Positions 36,606 through 48,500 of a DNA stretch of 64,000 bases are shown here, piece by piece. Every line of letters begins with the position of its first letter. Position 1 is the first letter of the stretch. The stretch is from NCBI GenBank assembly GCA_015039315.1, contig WIDE01000002.1:445391-509390 (forward strand). Reading direction: 5' to 3'. Below the pieces are notes generated by a model. The model ran no database searches and was not told where the DNA came from. It saw only the letters and a list, made by a program, of their open reading frames with translations. The translations under genes and the position numbers were made by a program. Source of the DNA: Clavulina sp. PMI_390 (taxonomy: Eukaryota > Basidiomycota > Agaricomycetes > Cantharellales > Hydnaceae).

Positions 36606-39600
36606 ATGTCGATCCATGAACGGCTAGATCGTACCGTCGATCGCACCCTCTCGCGTCCACGATCTGGGGCTTCCAACACACAATTATTCGCGAATATCAA
36701 GAACGGCCTTTTTGTTGGTGCTGCGATCGCTGCCCCCGTCGCCCAGAGGGCTGTCACTGCCGCCGGCGTCCCTGGAGTTGATTTACTCTCTAACCTTGTC
36801 AACGCGATCTTTCAGGTCGCTCAACAAATCAGCTTTAACAAACGACAATCTTTGCGTTTGGCACAAGAGGCGCGGAAGACATTTGACGCCTTAAAGGACG
36901 TGCTCATCAAGAAAGGAGACGCTCTTGACAGAGATCCTACTTTCATCGCCGCCGTAGAGCGGTTCGCATTGTGAGTCCCTTATCAGGAGACCTTTCTACG
37001 ATACCGCAGCATTGACGCCCCTTAACAGCACACTCCGGATAATCGACGACAAGCTCAAGGAGTACGTGTAGCCGCACTCGTCGGGGGACGCTAATTCTAA
37101 CGAATACTCTTATAGGATTGCTCGGGAAAATCTATTCGGTCATCTTCTTCGGTACAAGGATATTGCGGACGAGCTCACAGATCTTCAACGTGATTGTCAA
37201 ATATCTTACAACGTTTTTATGGTGAGATCTTTGTGCCAGCAGTTTTCTGATTTGCTTTCTAGGTCGCCTTATGATCGCTGTATCTCCCCAGTTAACTGTT
37301 CAGGTTGACATGTACAGCGCAATCCTTCAGTCCGAACAATCGAGAAAGGAAGACCGGGATCAGCTGCTCAGAGAGCTCGAAAGAATCAAGTCTGATTCAA
37401 GTGCTATGAGTACGTGGTAGCTTTTTTCAGCGCGAATACGCGTGCACAAACCACATTTGGATGGCTCTAGTGGACTTAATGACTGAGAGGTCTGGAAAGC
37501 TGGATCAAGAGTCAATTGATGCCCTTCAAACTTTGCTACACAAGATCGACCACCAGCCGGAGAAGGTCTTGCCAGCAATTCGCGATTTCGCAGAGGTTGC
37601 TACGCAAACACTCAAGACTCAGACGAATGTAGATTTACCCCGGCGACCTCCATGGCTGGTATCATCTAAAGGTGCCAAAAGTTGCTTCCCTCGATGGGTT
37701 CCTCACTCATATTTCTGCGGCGACAGATTTCCAGAAGTGTGAAGAATTTGGGCGTGGAAGGTTCTCTACAATGCGGAAAGCCATATGGCGCAAAAGTAGC
37801 ATGGAGGTTGCCCTCAAGGAGCTTGAAGACCGAGAGAAGCTAGAAGTACGCCCACTAGTCTGCCCTTTCATCTCATCCCTTCTGACTAGTACTCTACTAG
37901 GGGCTGTTTGAAGATATTGTGAGATGGAGAGAACTTGAACACCCCTGCTTGCATGCCTTCACCGCTGCACAACCAATCAAACTTCCTCGCTTTTTTATCT
38001 ACAAATTCATGCCGAACGGCAATGTCATAGACTATCTGAGGGCTAATCCAAAGGCTGACACTGGGCTACTCGTGAGTTGATGAAGGCGCTGCAACAGTCC
38101 GCTTGTTCATCTCATGAATCTTTCTACAAATATAGCTTCTCCATGTCGCCCTCGGTATGGAGTACCTCCATCGTCATTCGGTCGTGCATGGGAATCTGAA
38201 TGTACGCAATTGCGTGATTATCGTTCTCAGCATGCTACTCACTTGATTTTATGATAGTGCCATAACATCCTAATTGATGATCAAGGGATGGCTTTGGTCG
38301 CGGATTTTGGCATTTCAAGTCACTTTCCCGTGAAACATGAGATGATGAAACCCCTCGTTCCTGAAGATGAACCCAGGAGGTGGCATACTGTAAATATAAC
38401 AGGTTCACTTCACTGGTCTGCACCAGAGACATTTGAATTAGGCGCTACATCTACCTCCTCGGATGTATGGTCTTTTGCAATCACGGCCTATGAGGTCAGC
38501 AATCCCGCTATGACTGATACAGGAATCCAGCCGACTAACGTGCAATACAGCTCCTCACAGGCGGTACGAACCCCATAAGGCAATTCCCAGAAGAAGACGT
38601 CTGGGCTGAACTAGCTGGCGGGTACCGACCACCAAAGCCGCGTAGTAAGCCTATTGCCGACCATGTATGGACAACAATCACGCAATGCTGGGATATCGAC
38701 CCAGCAACAAGACCGCAATTTCCAAGCATTGTGATCGCCCTGAGCCCTTCTGCGAATATTGACGAGCATACACTGAAGATGTTGAATGAACTGCTCGACG
38801 TGCATAGCTCGTTTGAGTTCCTGTATGATCCATTCCCTTCTATCCGACAAGCTTTCCAGTACGTGGGTTTTTCATTCCCCAGTGTAGGGTCGTCGGACTG
38901 ACGACAAAATGTAAAGGACCATTCTACCTGCAGCTACTCCAACTCATTTATCACTCTCTCCGGGACAAGTGGCAAATCTATCATATCTCCTTCGCATGGT
39001 CCCCCTCTATCCCCCCATGGCACTCGATGCATTGGAAGAACGGGCGATTCTGCCTTGCTATCACAACCTAATGCAGAATGCCGAGTCCATCCCCAAGGAT
39101 CTGTTCACCAAGGCGTGCGCATCGCTCGCCGCTCTGCTCCATGACAGTTATGCCCTGACTCAGACCTCCCCCTCCATCGTTTCGGCGTTGCTAAAGGTCC
39201 TTACCAGTAGAGTCTCGAGAAGGTATGTTGGCGCGCCTAAATACCCTCGGCATATCATTAACTGGTGAGCTTAGTCCAGAAGAAGCGGATGCGGCGTCGC
39301 TCAGAGCAATCGCAGCGCTAGCTGCGGTATCTGACTCGATATCTGTACGCCAAGCGCTAGATCCTCGGTTCACTGATGCCCTTGTAAGATTCTTGAATAA
39401 GACTGGGCCGACGGTCGAGGCCGCCCTAGAAGCCTGTGGAGCCTTGGGTAAACATCCTCAGGTGTTAACGCAAGAGGATTTCAGTAAATTAGGACCTTTG
39501 ATGAGCGCACCACTTGTGTGAGCGATATCAATCAATTGAGTCCTGTCCAGGCTAATTAATCTGGACCTTATTTCAGTTCAACAGTCGGAGGGACTCGCTC

Positions 39601-41440
39601 TGTGGCTCTAGCGACGTTAGGGCAGCTCCTGCAACAGGAAAGCACTCGGGAAGTGCTCAGAGATTCGATAGACTTGGATAGCATTGTTTCCCTATGGACG
39701 AGCTGGCAAGCAAACCCCCAGTCACAGTCCTCAGATATCACCTGGGCATCCGTCATCCTCCTGAATGCCCCAGCGTCGAAAAATATGGGTATGCTGATGC
39801 ACTTGGTCAAGTAAGTGTATCACTCTCGAAAACAATGCCAGTAGCTTATCTCCACGTAGACTCCCTCTCCTCCCAGCTTTCCATACAGCGGCATGCTCTG
39901 CGCTTGGGCGAATTGGTCGCCAGCTCGACTCTGAGGAAAAATTAGCGGTGACGAGCGAGCATGACGTGATCCCACTCATGACAAGCCTCTTGCCCAGCTG
40001 CCCGGCCTCCATCAGACACCATTATCATGAGATCATCGCAGCCTACTCCTCCTCTTCCGACCTACCTCAAGTGCTAACATCTTTAAGGTATGTGAAGGAT
40101 TTATACTATGGGTACAGCTTCAGCGCTAATCTGCAACTCAGAGATTCCGATCCCGCAGCGCAGGAAGTTGCACTGCGAAGGCTCTTGGGCATGGTACTCA
40201 CAATGGACGAGAACGCGAAGACTGAGCAACTTCTTACCACTGCATTCACCGACGCTGTCAAAGCAATACTAGTTGATGTCGACAAAGCATCGGCCTCATG
40301 GACAGCTGCCGACCTCACGCTAGACATTTTGATTGCTATGTTAGAAGAAACATCCTCCGATTTTCTGGATGAAGCCGCGACCTACTTCGTGGAGGCTGAC
40401 ATACCCCGGTCTCTCACACATGTCTGCGAGTAAGTACCGTGAATGAGTAATCCATGCCCACCAGCCCGCTGACCAAGCCTTGTAGTCTTGCTAATTCGAC
40501 GTCGCCCACAGCTGACAAGGCTCTTCGCGTAATATCGCTTCTTTCTTCCGCAAACGACGACGCAAAGATCGCATTCCTCTCCAATCCCACCTTCCTTGCA
40601 CGCGCAGCATCTATGATAGAATGTGCAAAGGCTCCATCATCCATCCGTAACATCTGCTGTGCCATTCTACAACGTGAGTTCGGGCTGGGGATAACTATAT
40701 CTGTACGTCTGATACTTACCAAAGCACCATGTCCCAGATCTACTCAGCATCGAAGATCGAGAGGAAGAGGATGAGCATGCGATTCTAGAGGCTAATCTCA
40801 CAGTCCCATTAGTAACACACGTGAGGTAGGTGCTAACCCTATATTGGATTAGCTACGCATCTCAAGCCGCTCTCGAATCCAACCATGATCATGTACAGAG
40901 CCACCGAAGCTGGGATCGATCCAGTAGCCTCTGCCCGTGTTCTGAGCCTTCTCTTGCTCATCTTTCGGCCTGATGATTGGGAATCCAGCCGCGCAGATTC
41001 TGCACCGTCACTTGCGCTAGGCGCGCTCGACGAGCAATGCTCTCGCTCACTCAAGGATGCAGACGATGTTTTCTCATCGCGGTATTATGCGCTAGGAGAA
41101 TATATCAGGTATTTGACACTTCCTGACACCTCAAGCGCTACCTTTCCCGACTCTTGTATTTTAACCTTTGTCTTCTCTTAGGCATCCCGAGCCTCGAATG
41201 AAGCAACTTGGTCTCAAGCTCACGCTTGCCCTCCTCAAGGGTTCGACTGACCAGCGGCGTGCTATCACGAGCCTGAATGGGTTCCGCACAGAGATCGAGA
41301 AAATCCAGAAACAACCTCCCACAAAGTCACCATCTGCACCCACGTCTGTAGAGAGTGATGGCGCCGAACGATCAGAGGTAGACCTGAAGGTGCTGGCAGG
41401 GGATATCCTAGACAGATGGAAGACGCGACGACGGGGATAA
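36606..41440 (+). CDS. MLKL-NTD-like / pseudokinase / ARM-repeat protein
   Basis: A paralog of the gene at 30627-36052 with the same domain order. The ATG at 36606 is followed by a hydrophobic stretch, NGLFVGAAIAAPVAQRAV (residues about 33-50), then amphipathic helices (FNKRQSLRLAQEARKTFDAL, FGHLLRYKDIADELTDLQ) like the MLKL-NTD/HeLo-like four-helix bundle. The linker DALQTLLHKIDHQPEKVLPA aligns with the other copy. In the kinase-like domain the glycine loop is FGRGRFSTMRKA and the VAIK lysine is kept (EVALKELED, Lys codon 37816-37818). The alpha-C Glu appears as Asp (FEDIVRW). The catalytic loop is VHGNLN|CHNILI, with Asn for the catalytic Asp (codon 38193-38195) and Asn for the following Lys, while DFG is intact (VADFGIS). 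ARM/HEAT-like repeats follow to DILDRWKTRRRG at 41440. Phosphotransfer is predicted to be weak or absent. Confidence 0.78.
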
Positions 41441-41794
41441 TAATCGTATTCGCTTCATAAACTAGAGCATCATGCCACCTTATCAGGACCCAACTAGTCA
41501 TTCAAGTTATTCGTGTAGGTGTATGCCATTTTGTGTGATATGTCTATGTATGTATCGGAATATATATGAAACACCTCCGTGTGCATGAGCTTGCATGTAC
41601 TTAATAAGGAGGGGAACGAGAGCGAACAATGGTGATGGTGATACACTTGGTCCTCCGGGATAACAACTATGTTGGAGATCCAAGGAGAAGGACAAGCCCT
41701 CTAGAAAAGCTACACATATATCGAGGACGGGAAGGACTGCAGGTGGGCGTGGTAGATGGATGGATGGAGAGTGGTGTTCAACGACGGGGCCAAG
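41441..41794. other. Convergent 3' intergenic, 354 bp
   Basis: The gap lies between the pseudokinase-ARM stop and the hydrolase stop and probably contains both 3' UTRs. No gene was seen. Confidence 0.5.
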
Positions 41795-44657
41795 TTACAT
41801 CATTGGCTTGGGCACGGCCTTCTTGGCCCGCACAAGGAACTTGAACCCAACCTCGGGCCTGCCCTCCTCGTAATACCACTCGCCCTCCCTGTCAACAGCA
41901 GGGCCATCGCCCCTCACAGCCCGCCTCAACTTGGGCTTGAGCGACTCGCTACCGCTCTTATTCCCAAGCTTATCAAACTCCTCTGCAATGAGGTCTTCTC
42001 CAGTCGCCTGCAGCCACTCAAGCACAGGTTTCCGTACCCAGCGCATGGGCGGGTGATGGAATCCGCGGCCGAACCGCTCATCCTTTTGACGCCCGCCCTC
42101 GAACCAGCCCAAATGGCCGCCAAAGTCCGTCACGAGCTGCACGACGTGCGTCGAGCGCGCAATGTCGGCGTACGGGATCTCAGCGACGATAGGGTCGTCG
42201 CTTGCATTGAGCGCCAGGAAGGGGATCTTGATTCGGTGTACTTGGTCGTGGCCTGACGAGATGCGGTAGTAGTCCATCCCGGATGCGATAGGGAAGTCGG
42301 CGCCGCGTCCGCCCATGTGGCAAGTGACATGGTGGTCAAAGTCCTTGAGTGTAGGTGCGCGCATTTTGAGGATTTGTTGGATGTGAGGAGTAGCGTTGGT
42401 CGGAGCGAGTTTGGCGAGGGTGGGCAAGTGCATCTTGAGTAGGTAGACAAGGTTACCACCCAGAGCCTTTGCGTAGACGTTGCGGTAGAACCAGCGGTTC
42501 TCGAGTTGGTTCGAGTTGAGGCAGAGATCCCATGGCTGATGGAGAGAAAGCAATGAGTTTTCTGATTGGACATGCTCAATGACGGAATTAGAGAGTTCAC
42601 TCACGCAACCAAGCACGGTAGCACTCCTCAAACGGCAGTTCTCGCCCTCAACCTCGACGTACTTGAGCAGCAAGTTGGCACCGAGCGAGAAGCCCATGCC
42701 CAATAGGGGTGCCTCGGGGTACTCCTGACGCAGGTACAGCAGCGTGGCGCGTAAATCATCGAGGTAGCACCCACTGTAGAGCTGCGCCGAAGTGAGGGGG
42801 ATGCCAGCGCCTGGTAGGGATGATGCAGTGATATCATCGCATCATTGCGAACCAAGTGTGGCGCCGTTTCGGAAACAAGGGGGCGCAGGCGACAACGTTT
42901 GTGAGTTACACGATCGTGTAGTTGATCAAACCATCATCCACACAGGCAAGGGGTGAGAACGGAGCAAAAACAGCAGCAGCAGCAGCAGCCCGCCGAGAAC
43001 GACAAAAAAAAAAAATCCATGTGGAAAATAAACGCGTGTCAGTTAGTTCTGTCATCGTTCTCTCGTTTTCACTAAAAGCGGCCAAAAACGTACAGCCGCG
43101 GAAGTTCATGACGCAAGCACGATAACCCAGGCCGCCTTCCTCACGTGGCGCACATGCCGTGCTAAGGATATCCCGGATGTAGCTCTCGAAGGAACCTGTG
43201 TTGTCGGCCGCCGGGATGAGCGCATTGCGATAAAGTACCAGTTTAGGTGATTGATAAGGCCCGACACGAGGCGCGATGGGAAGTGCAGGGAGTGGAAGAG
43301 AAGCAAATCAGTACAATCAGCATATAAGAATGCATTGGAAAGAGAAATAAGGATCGAAAGAAATGAAGGGGGAGGGGTAATGTATTGGTTGGCTGTGGAC
43401 TCGATTCGCCTTGGGCGCTCCCATAGAGACTCTATCCTTTTGGTTTGCTCTGGGCCCATATGGCTGATGCGATGGGCGCATTGCAACGGAGGAAAAGAAG
43501 TAGGAAGTCCCTGGGTCCAGAATCTAATCCAATACATCTATGGCGTCATGAAAATTCCGGGGGCTCCAAGTGGTGCTGATACTCCGCCATCTCGGAGCGC
43601 GAAGGAGCCGGAAGGGAAAGGAAGAGATGGTATAGAGAGATCGATTGCACGTACCTCCTGAAAGGCCGTGCAGAATGACGATGATAGGCATCTTGGGGTC
43701 AACAGTGCGTTCCCATGATGGAGGGGTGAAGTCCAAGCCACTGTGAACAGCATTTCATCCGTGCGCGCAGTATCAGGCGGTCGTCGAGGGGGGTTGAACG
43801 AGGACATGAAGAGGATGAAAAGAGGACATGAAATGGATTAGCGTTCTGTGATCATAGCATCGAGGGGAGGATGGGCGCGCTGATGATTAATGAAGATGCA
43901 CGTACATGGTGCCACCATCCGGCATGCGAAGGAGCGATCTATGTCACGCAGCCATGCGATGAGCCCAACATGCTTCGACGGGACCAGATGGGCGCCGACA
44001 CACGAACCGTTGATAGTTGACGACGTCTTTGTTGGTGAAATCGCCCATGATGCAGTAGACGGTGTTGGCGTGGCCACTGCATTGCAAGACGTGCGCGTTT
44101 TGACGTCAGTCTCGTGCGGCACCACACCATGAACAGAAACTAGACGCACTTGCGAAGCCACCAGGTGGGGACGTATTCTATACACGACAGCACAAGGAAG
44201 AGATGCCATTGGGGAGCAACAAGTCGACAGGCGGGCTTAGCATGGGAGAGTTCGGAGGTTGCGAAAATTGGGAGACGGCATCAAATTTCCACGCACCCTT
44301 CTTCATTGTGGGACACCTCGCCTCAACAAAGGACCGGATGGAGACGGTCTCCGTTGCCCTGTTCTCTGCGATGGCTAACGCAGTCTTGTCGTCAATCTCG
44401 TCAAAGTTTGCTCCTGCGTCGACGGCAGCCCATTTGTTAGTAATGATGGTGGCGGGGTCGCGCCTGCGGGCGGTGAAGTAGGTGGGCGCGGACGGCGAGA
44501 ACAGCTTGGGCATGTAGTCGCTCTTGGGGACGAGGGATCGGAAGAAGGCGAGGACGGCATTGCCAAAGGCGACGAGCATAGAGAGGAAGCGTTCCCAGCC
44601 AGACGTCACGTTTTTGTCCTTGAGTTGCATGCTGCTGTGGTCAAGGAGGTGAGCCAT
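41795..44657 (-). CDS. EMB8/YheT-type alpha/beta hydrolase (EEB1/EHT1/YMR210W-like)
   Basis: The ATG at 44657 starts a region with a hydrophobic helix (MLVAFGNAVLAFFRSL, residues about 27-42), a possible membrane anchor. Later blocks are GHANTVYCIMGDF, LLRMPDGGTM, PIIVILHGLSG (oxyanion region), SFESYIRDIL, YRACVMNFRGC and the nucleophile elbow GMGFSLGANLLLKYVE near 42700. The acid residue is in LALNASDDPIV and the histidine in GGHLGWFEGG. The protein ends KKAVPKPMM at 41795. Yeast members make or cleave medium-chain fatty-acid ethyl esters or act as lipases; the exact substrate here is inferred only at family level. One intron (43196-43654, 459 nt) is unusually long for this window. Another, near 42830-43076, carries CAG and poly-A runs. 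Confidence 0.85.
42971..42988. repeat. (CAG)6 microsatellite in hydrolase intron
   Basis: Six perfect CAG units lie inside an intron and are followed by a 12-A run at 43004-43015. Confidence 0.9.
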
Positions 44658-45507
44658 TTGGGCAAGGTGGAGATGGAGAGAGGAAGAGAAAGAGGGAGAG
44701 AGAGAGGCTGGGAGAGAGAAAAGCGTAGAGGGGTGAGATCAAATAGAGAGCACAGTAAGTAGTTTGTGCTCCCAAGTGGGTAAAGTACCTTCTATACCTT
44801 CAATCTAATCGACGGCCATGAGAGGCCTGAGCGTCCACAACTAAAATCGGACATTTTCTGCCGGGAGTTCACAGCCACGCGCGCTCATCTCATCTCCTGT
44901 TTCCTATTTCTCCTCTTGGCCATCCATCGCTAGTGACCAGGTCCTCGACACTGTCTTCAGCATCGAGCATCGACCATTGCGAGCCAGTCTGTTATCGGAT
45001 CCATTCCCACATGGCCGTGGGTGCCATTGGGGCGCATTCTAATTGTTTCTTACTCCCGCCCATATTTTCGTCTTCTCGCACTCACGCCTCCCCCCGCCTA
45101 GCGCTCTCACCGGTATTTCAAGCCAACAGCGTATTGTTATTATTTTTAAAAGCCTCATAATGTATGGGATGGATCCAATCGAGGTGGGTAGGTGCCTTGG
45201 ACCGGTTGACGGCAAACATTCAGGCCATCTAGGCAAAGAAGTATAGGAAGCGCTCCTCCTTCTCCGTAAAATATAATTGAACCTTGGCAATTGACAAGTT
45301 AATGCACCTGTCTCGCAACTCACAATTCATCTGGCCACGTTCCTGATATCCTATCGTAAAGTGGAGCTGCTGATCTATATCAGCTATCCATCCGACAAGC
45401 ACGCAATGCAGAACCCGAAAATCCTGGTTCGATCCCACGCGAGCCGAGCCCGCACACCCTGTCGTACAAGTTACATATACAATAACAGCGTCCTGTCTTA
45501 GTCTACT
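44658..45507. other. Intergenic, 850 bp
   Basis: The gap lies between the hydrolase start and the F-box/WD40 stop (both leftward). It includes a GA-rich run just upstream of the hydrolase start (about 44665-44720). A tRNA B-box-like ggttcgatccc at 45427-45437 has no matching A box or acceptor stem. No gene was accepted. Confidence 0.5.
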
Positions 45508-48500
45508 CTAGAGCTCAATAAAGGACGTATCCAAATCCCAAGCAAAGTCCTAAAGCGGCAAAAATAAAAGAAGAAGAGCGAGAAACATATTAGCCGCTGT
45601 TATCTAGGATGATGGGGTGTGAGAGCGGTCGGAGCCGTCTCCCTCCACACACGCGCGCGAGCGCGCGCACGCCTAAATGAAGAAACCCTGAGAGACTCAC
45701 CCAGATACATATTCGCTGCGACAATGGATCATGCGTGATGGTGAGAAAGCAAGAACACGATCATCAGCACAATCGAGCACATGGTGCGTTCCCGAGAAGA
45801 GACAAGCAGACTTACCTCGTCTTCGCCACAGCTGACGATCTGCACAAGGCGAGCAAGTAATGGATAGCAGGTTAGGAGCAACGAGTGGGTCGTTTATGTA
45901 ATAGTTGTCACCATGTACCAGTTCGCGATGAACGTCCATCAAGAAAGTTGCGAGATGAGCATGGGGAAATGAAACATGGGACCCACACAACGTACTTTTG
46001 TGCAATCCATTGCGAGGCCAAATACGCGCCCATCATGCCCATGCGAATAATCAGCAAGGAAGGCGCCTGTTCGACGGTCCCAGACCTACAGCCGAATATG
46101 TAGCAAAGGAAAGAAGAATCAGCACAACAAAGTCAAGGAATCACCGTAACAACTCGAGTGATCCACATCCCACACCGACAGAAAGGGGTAGATGAAGGAA
46201 TATAGGGGGAAAAGAAGAGCAGCACACGTACTTTGATCGTCGCATCATAGCTCCCACTAACTACCACTTCATCATTCATCACCACTGCCCGCACAAGATC
46301 ACCATGACCCCTCTCCCTCTCCAGTGGAGCGTTTGATTCAACCCTTTGCATTTCCGCGGAGTTGGGCAAGAGGCCACCCTGAGACTGAGGTCCACTATGA
46401 TGATGAGGATGGGCATGCGCATGGAGATGAGGAGAAAGAGGAGCAGATAAATGACCAGCTCCTCCGCACATAGGGCACGTCTCCACATTAGGGTTTGTGG
46501 CGGCTGCATGCGCAAGTGTGGGGGTCGATGGAACTGCCAGAGTTAACCGACCAAGCCCACTTGTGATACTTCCGCTACCAGCCGTGCATTGGCACTGACA
46601 CTGACACGCACTCGCTGGTGAGCGCAAACTGGCCGCATCCCCTACAGAGCCCATCCCCATTCGCGCAGATCGCCACATTAGCCCCTCCCAAGTCTTCATC
46701 GCCTGCGCAGAATAGCGCATCACAGTCTTGGGTGCATTCCACAGGGCTGCGGGCCATGGGGCCCGATGAATCGATGTTGATGTTGAAGGCGCTGTGCTCG
46801 TGCTCGCCGTTGGGAGGTTGACAACAATAGGAGCTTCGCCTTCGGGCTCTTCTCCTGCTGCGTGAGCCCCGGCCCCACCGACGCGTGGCCGAGGGAGTGT
46901 AACGGCCTCGGTCGTCCAACCCCGTCCGGTGGAGACATCAAAGTAGTGGATCTGGCGATCAGAGGAGCCAGTGACGACATATGGGAAAGCAAAGTCGATA
47001 GATGCCAACCTGGAGCACAAGAACGGAAACGGCGTACATGTCGTTGGTTAATATCTGATTCGTTACGGCTGAACGAGAACATGGAGAGTGCACTCACCCT
47101 CTAGCGTGGTGCCCATCATATACATGAAGCAGATCGCCAGTATCGGCGTCCCAGATACGCAAGGAACGGTCTCCTGAGGCTGAGGCGATCAAACCTTCGC
47201 TTAGAGCTAGTGCATTGACCGCCGCTCGATGGGATTCCAGGACAAGATGTGGTCGAAGCGAAGGAAGTAGGAAAGTTCGGACAGTCTTGTCTGCATCGTC
47301 AAAGATGAGGATCAGAATAGGGTCTCATAATGTCAAAAGATCAGACAAGGATTATAATCCAATACCTTTGCTGCATGACACGAGTCTCCGATCGTCACAT
47401 CGAACGCACAGAACTGTGTCATTATGCCCCTCTGGATCTGCAAGAACTTTGACCACCGTTCCGGTAGCCATGTCCCATACAACAATCCTGCCATCGCTTC
47501 CCCCGCTGATCAGAAACCCATATTCAGGGGCCACGCAGATGGAGAGCACAGACGCTTGGTGGGCCCCTTGGAAGACTCGAATGGGGAGCGATCTCGAGAA
47601 AGAAGGAGGTGAATGCTGGCTTCCGCTGAACGAAGCCAGAGAAGCAGAAGACGAAGATGAGGGATTCGGGAGCCGCCATTGCAAAATTGTCCGGTCTCGC
47701 GAGGCCGTAAACAGCGTTCGTTCGCCTGTCAGCGCGTCGTTCGCAAGACACAAAGCGTAGATTGTGGATGTATGCCCTAGGCTTTGCTCGCCCTGCCCTG
47801 GGCCGTTTGGATGAAAAGTGAAATTGGCAGGAAGGGTAGCTCGCACTGTAGGTGCGGTGATAACGGTGAGAGAGCTTTGCCCGCGTTGCAGTCGACGGGC
47901 CAGGATCGTTCGCGTCCGGTAGAGAAGTTTGTAGTCGGGCTTTTCGACATGTACAGCAGGGCCGCTCAAGGTCCCTCTTGTGGCAAGGGCGGGCATCGTA
48001 TGCCTCTTGCTATCAGGGACGAATGCACTGTGCACCAACCTGTCATCGGTGTTGTCTGTCTCCCCGAGAGATTGCTGCGACCCAAGTATTCGGTGGCCGG
48101 TACCCGCCCGGCCTGAAGGAATGGAAGGAAAGGTATCAGCAGTAGGTGTCTCCATCTCGCCATCGTTGAAACCCTCGTCGATGGCGAGGTCGCGCGCCAC
48201 CGGCAAATTCACCTCGGGTCGCCTCCTCCAAGCACCAAGAGCGTCTACGCCACGATGCTTCCATCTCCAGCTACGCTCGTCGCAAAATGATTTCCAGAGT
48301 ACTTGCGTTTCACAGAGCTCATGCCAGTAGCGGTTGACAAGGGTGGCTTGGAGGACAGTTGCGACAGGTACAAAAGTAAGAGTGTGGAGGGCGAGTTCTG
48401 GGGGGAGGGAGCTGAGAATATCCATTTTGAGCATAGGGACGACGCGACGGTGAAGCTCTCCAAGCTGTTCGAAATCCAAGGACTGTAGGAGCTCTATGGC

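Noticed and set aside
42130..42600. 156-codon minus-strand frame
   Set aside because: An alternate frame inside the alpha/beta hydrolase exon that carries the catalytic Asp and His motifs.
45427..45437. tRNA-like B box (ggttcgatccc)
   Set aside because: No A box at the right distance and no acceptor stem or full T-arm pairing could be drawn around it.
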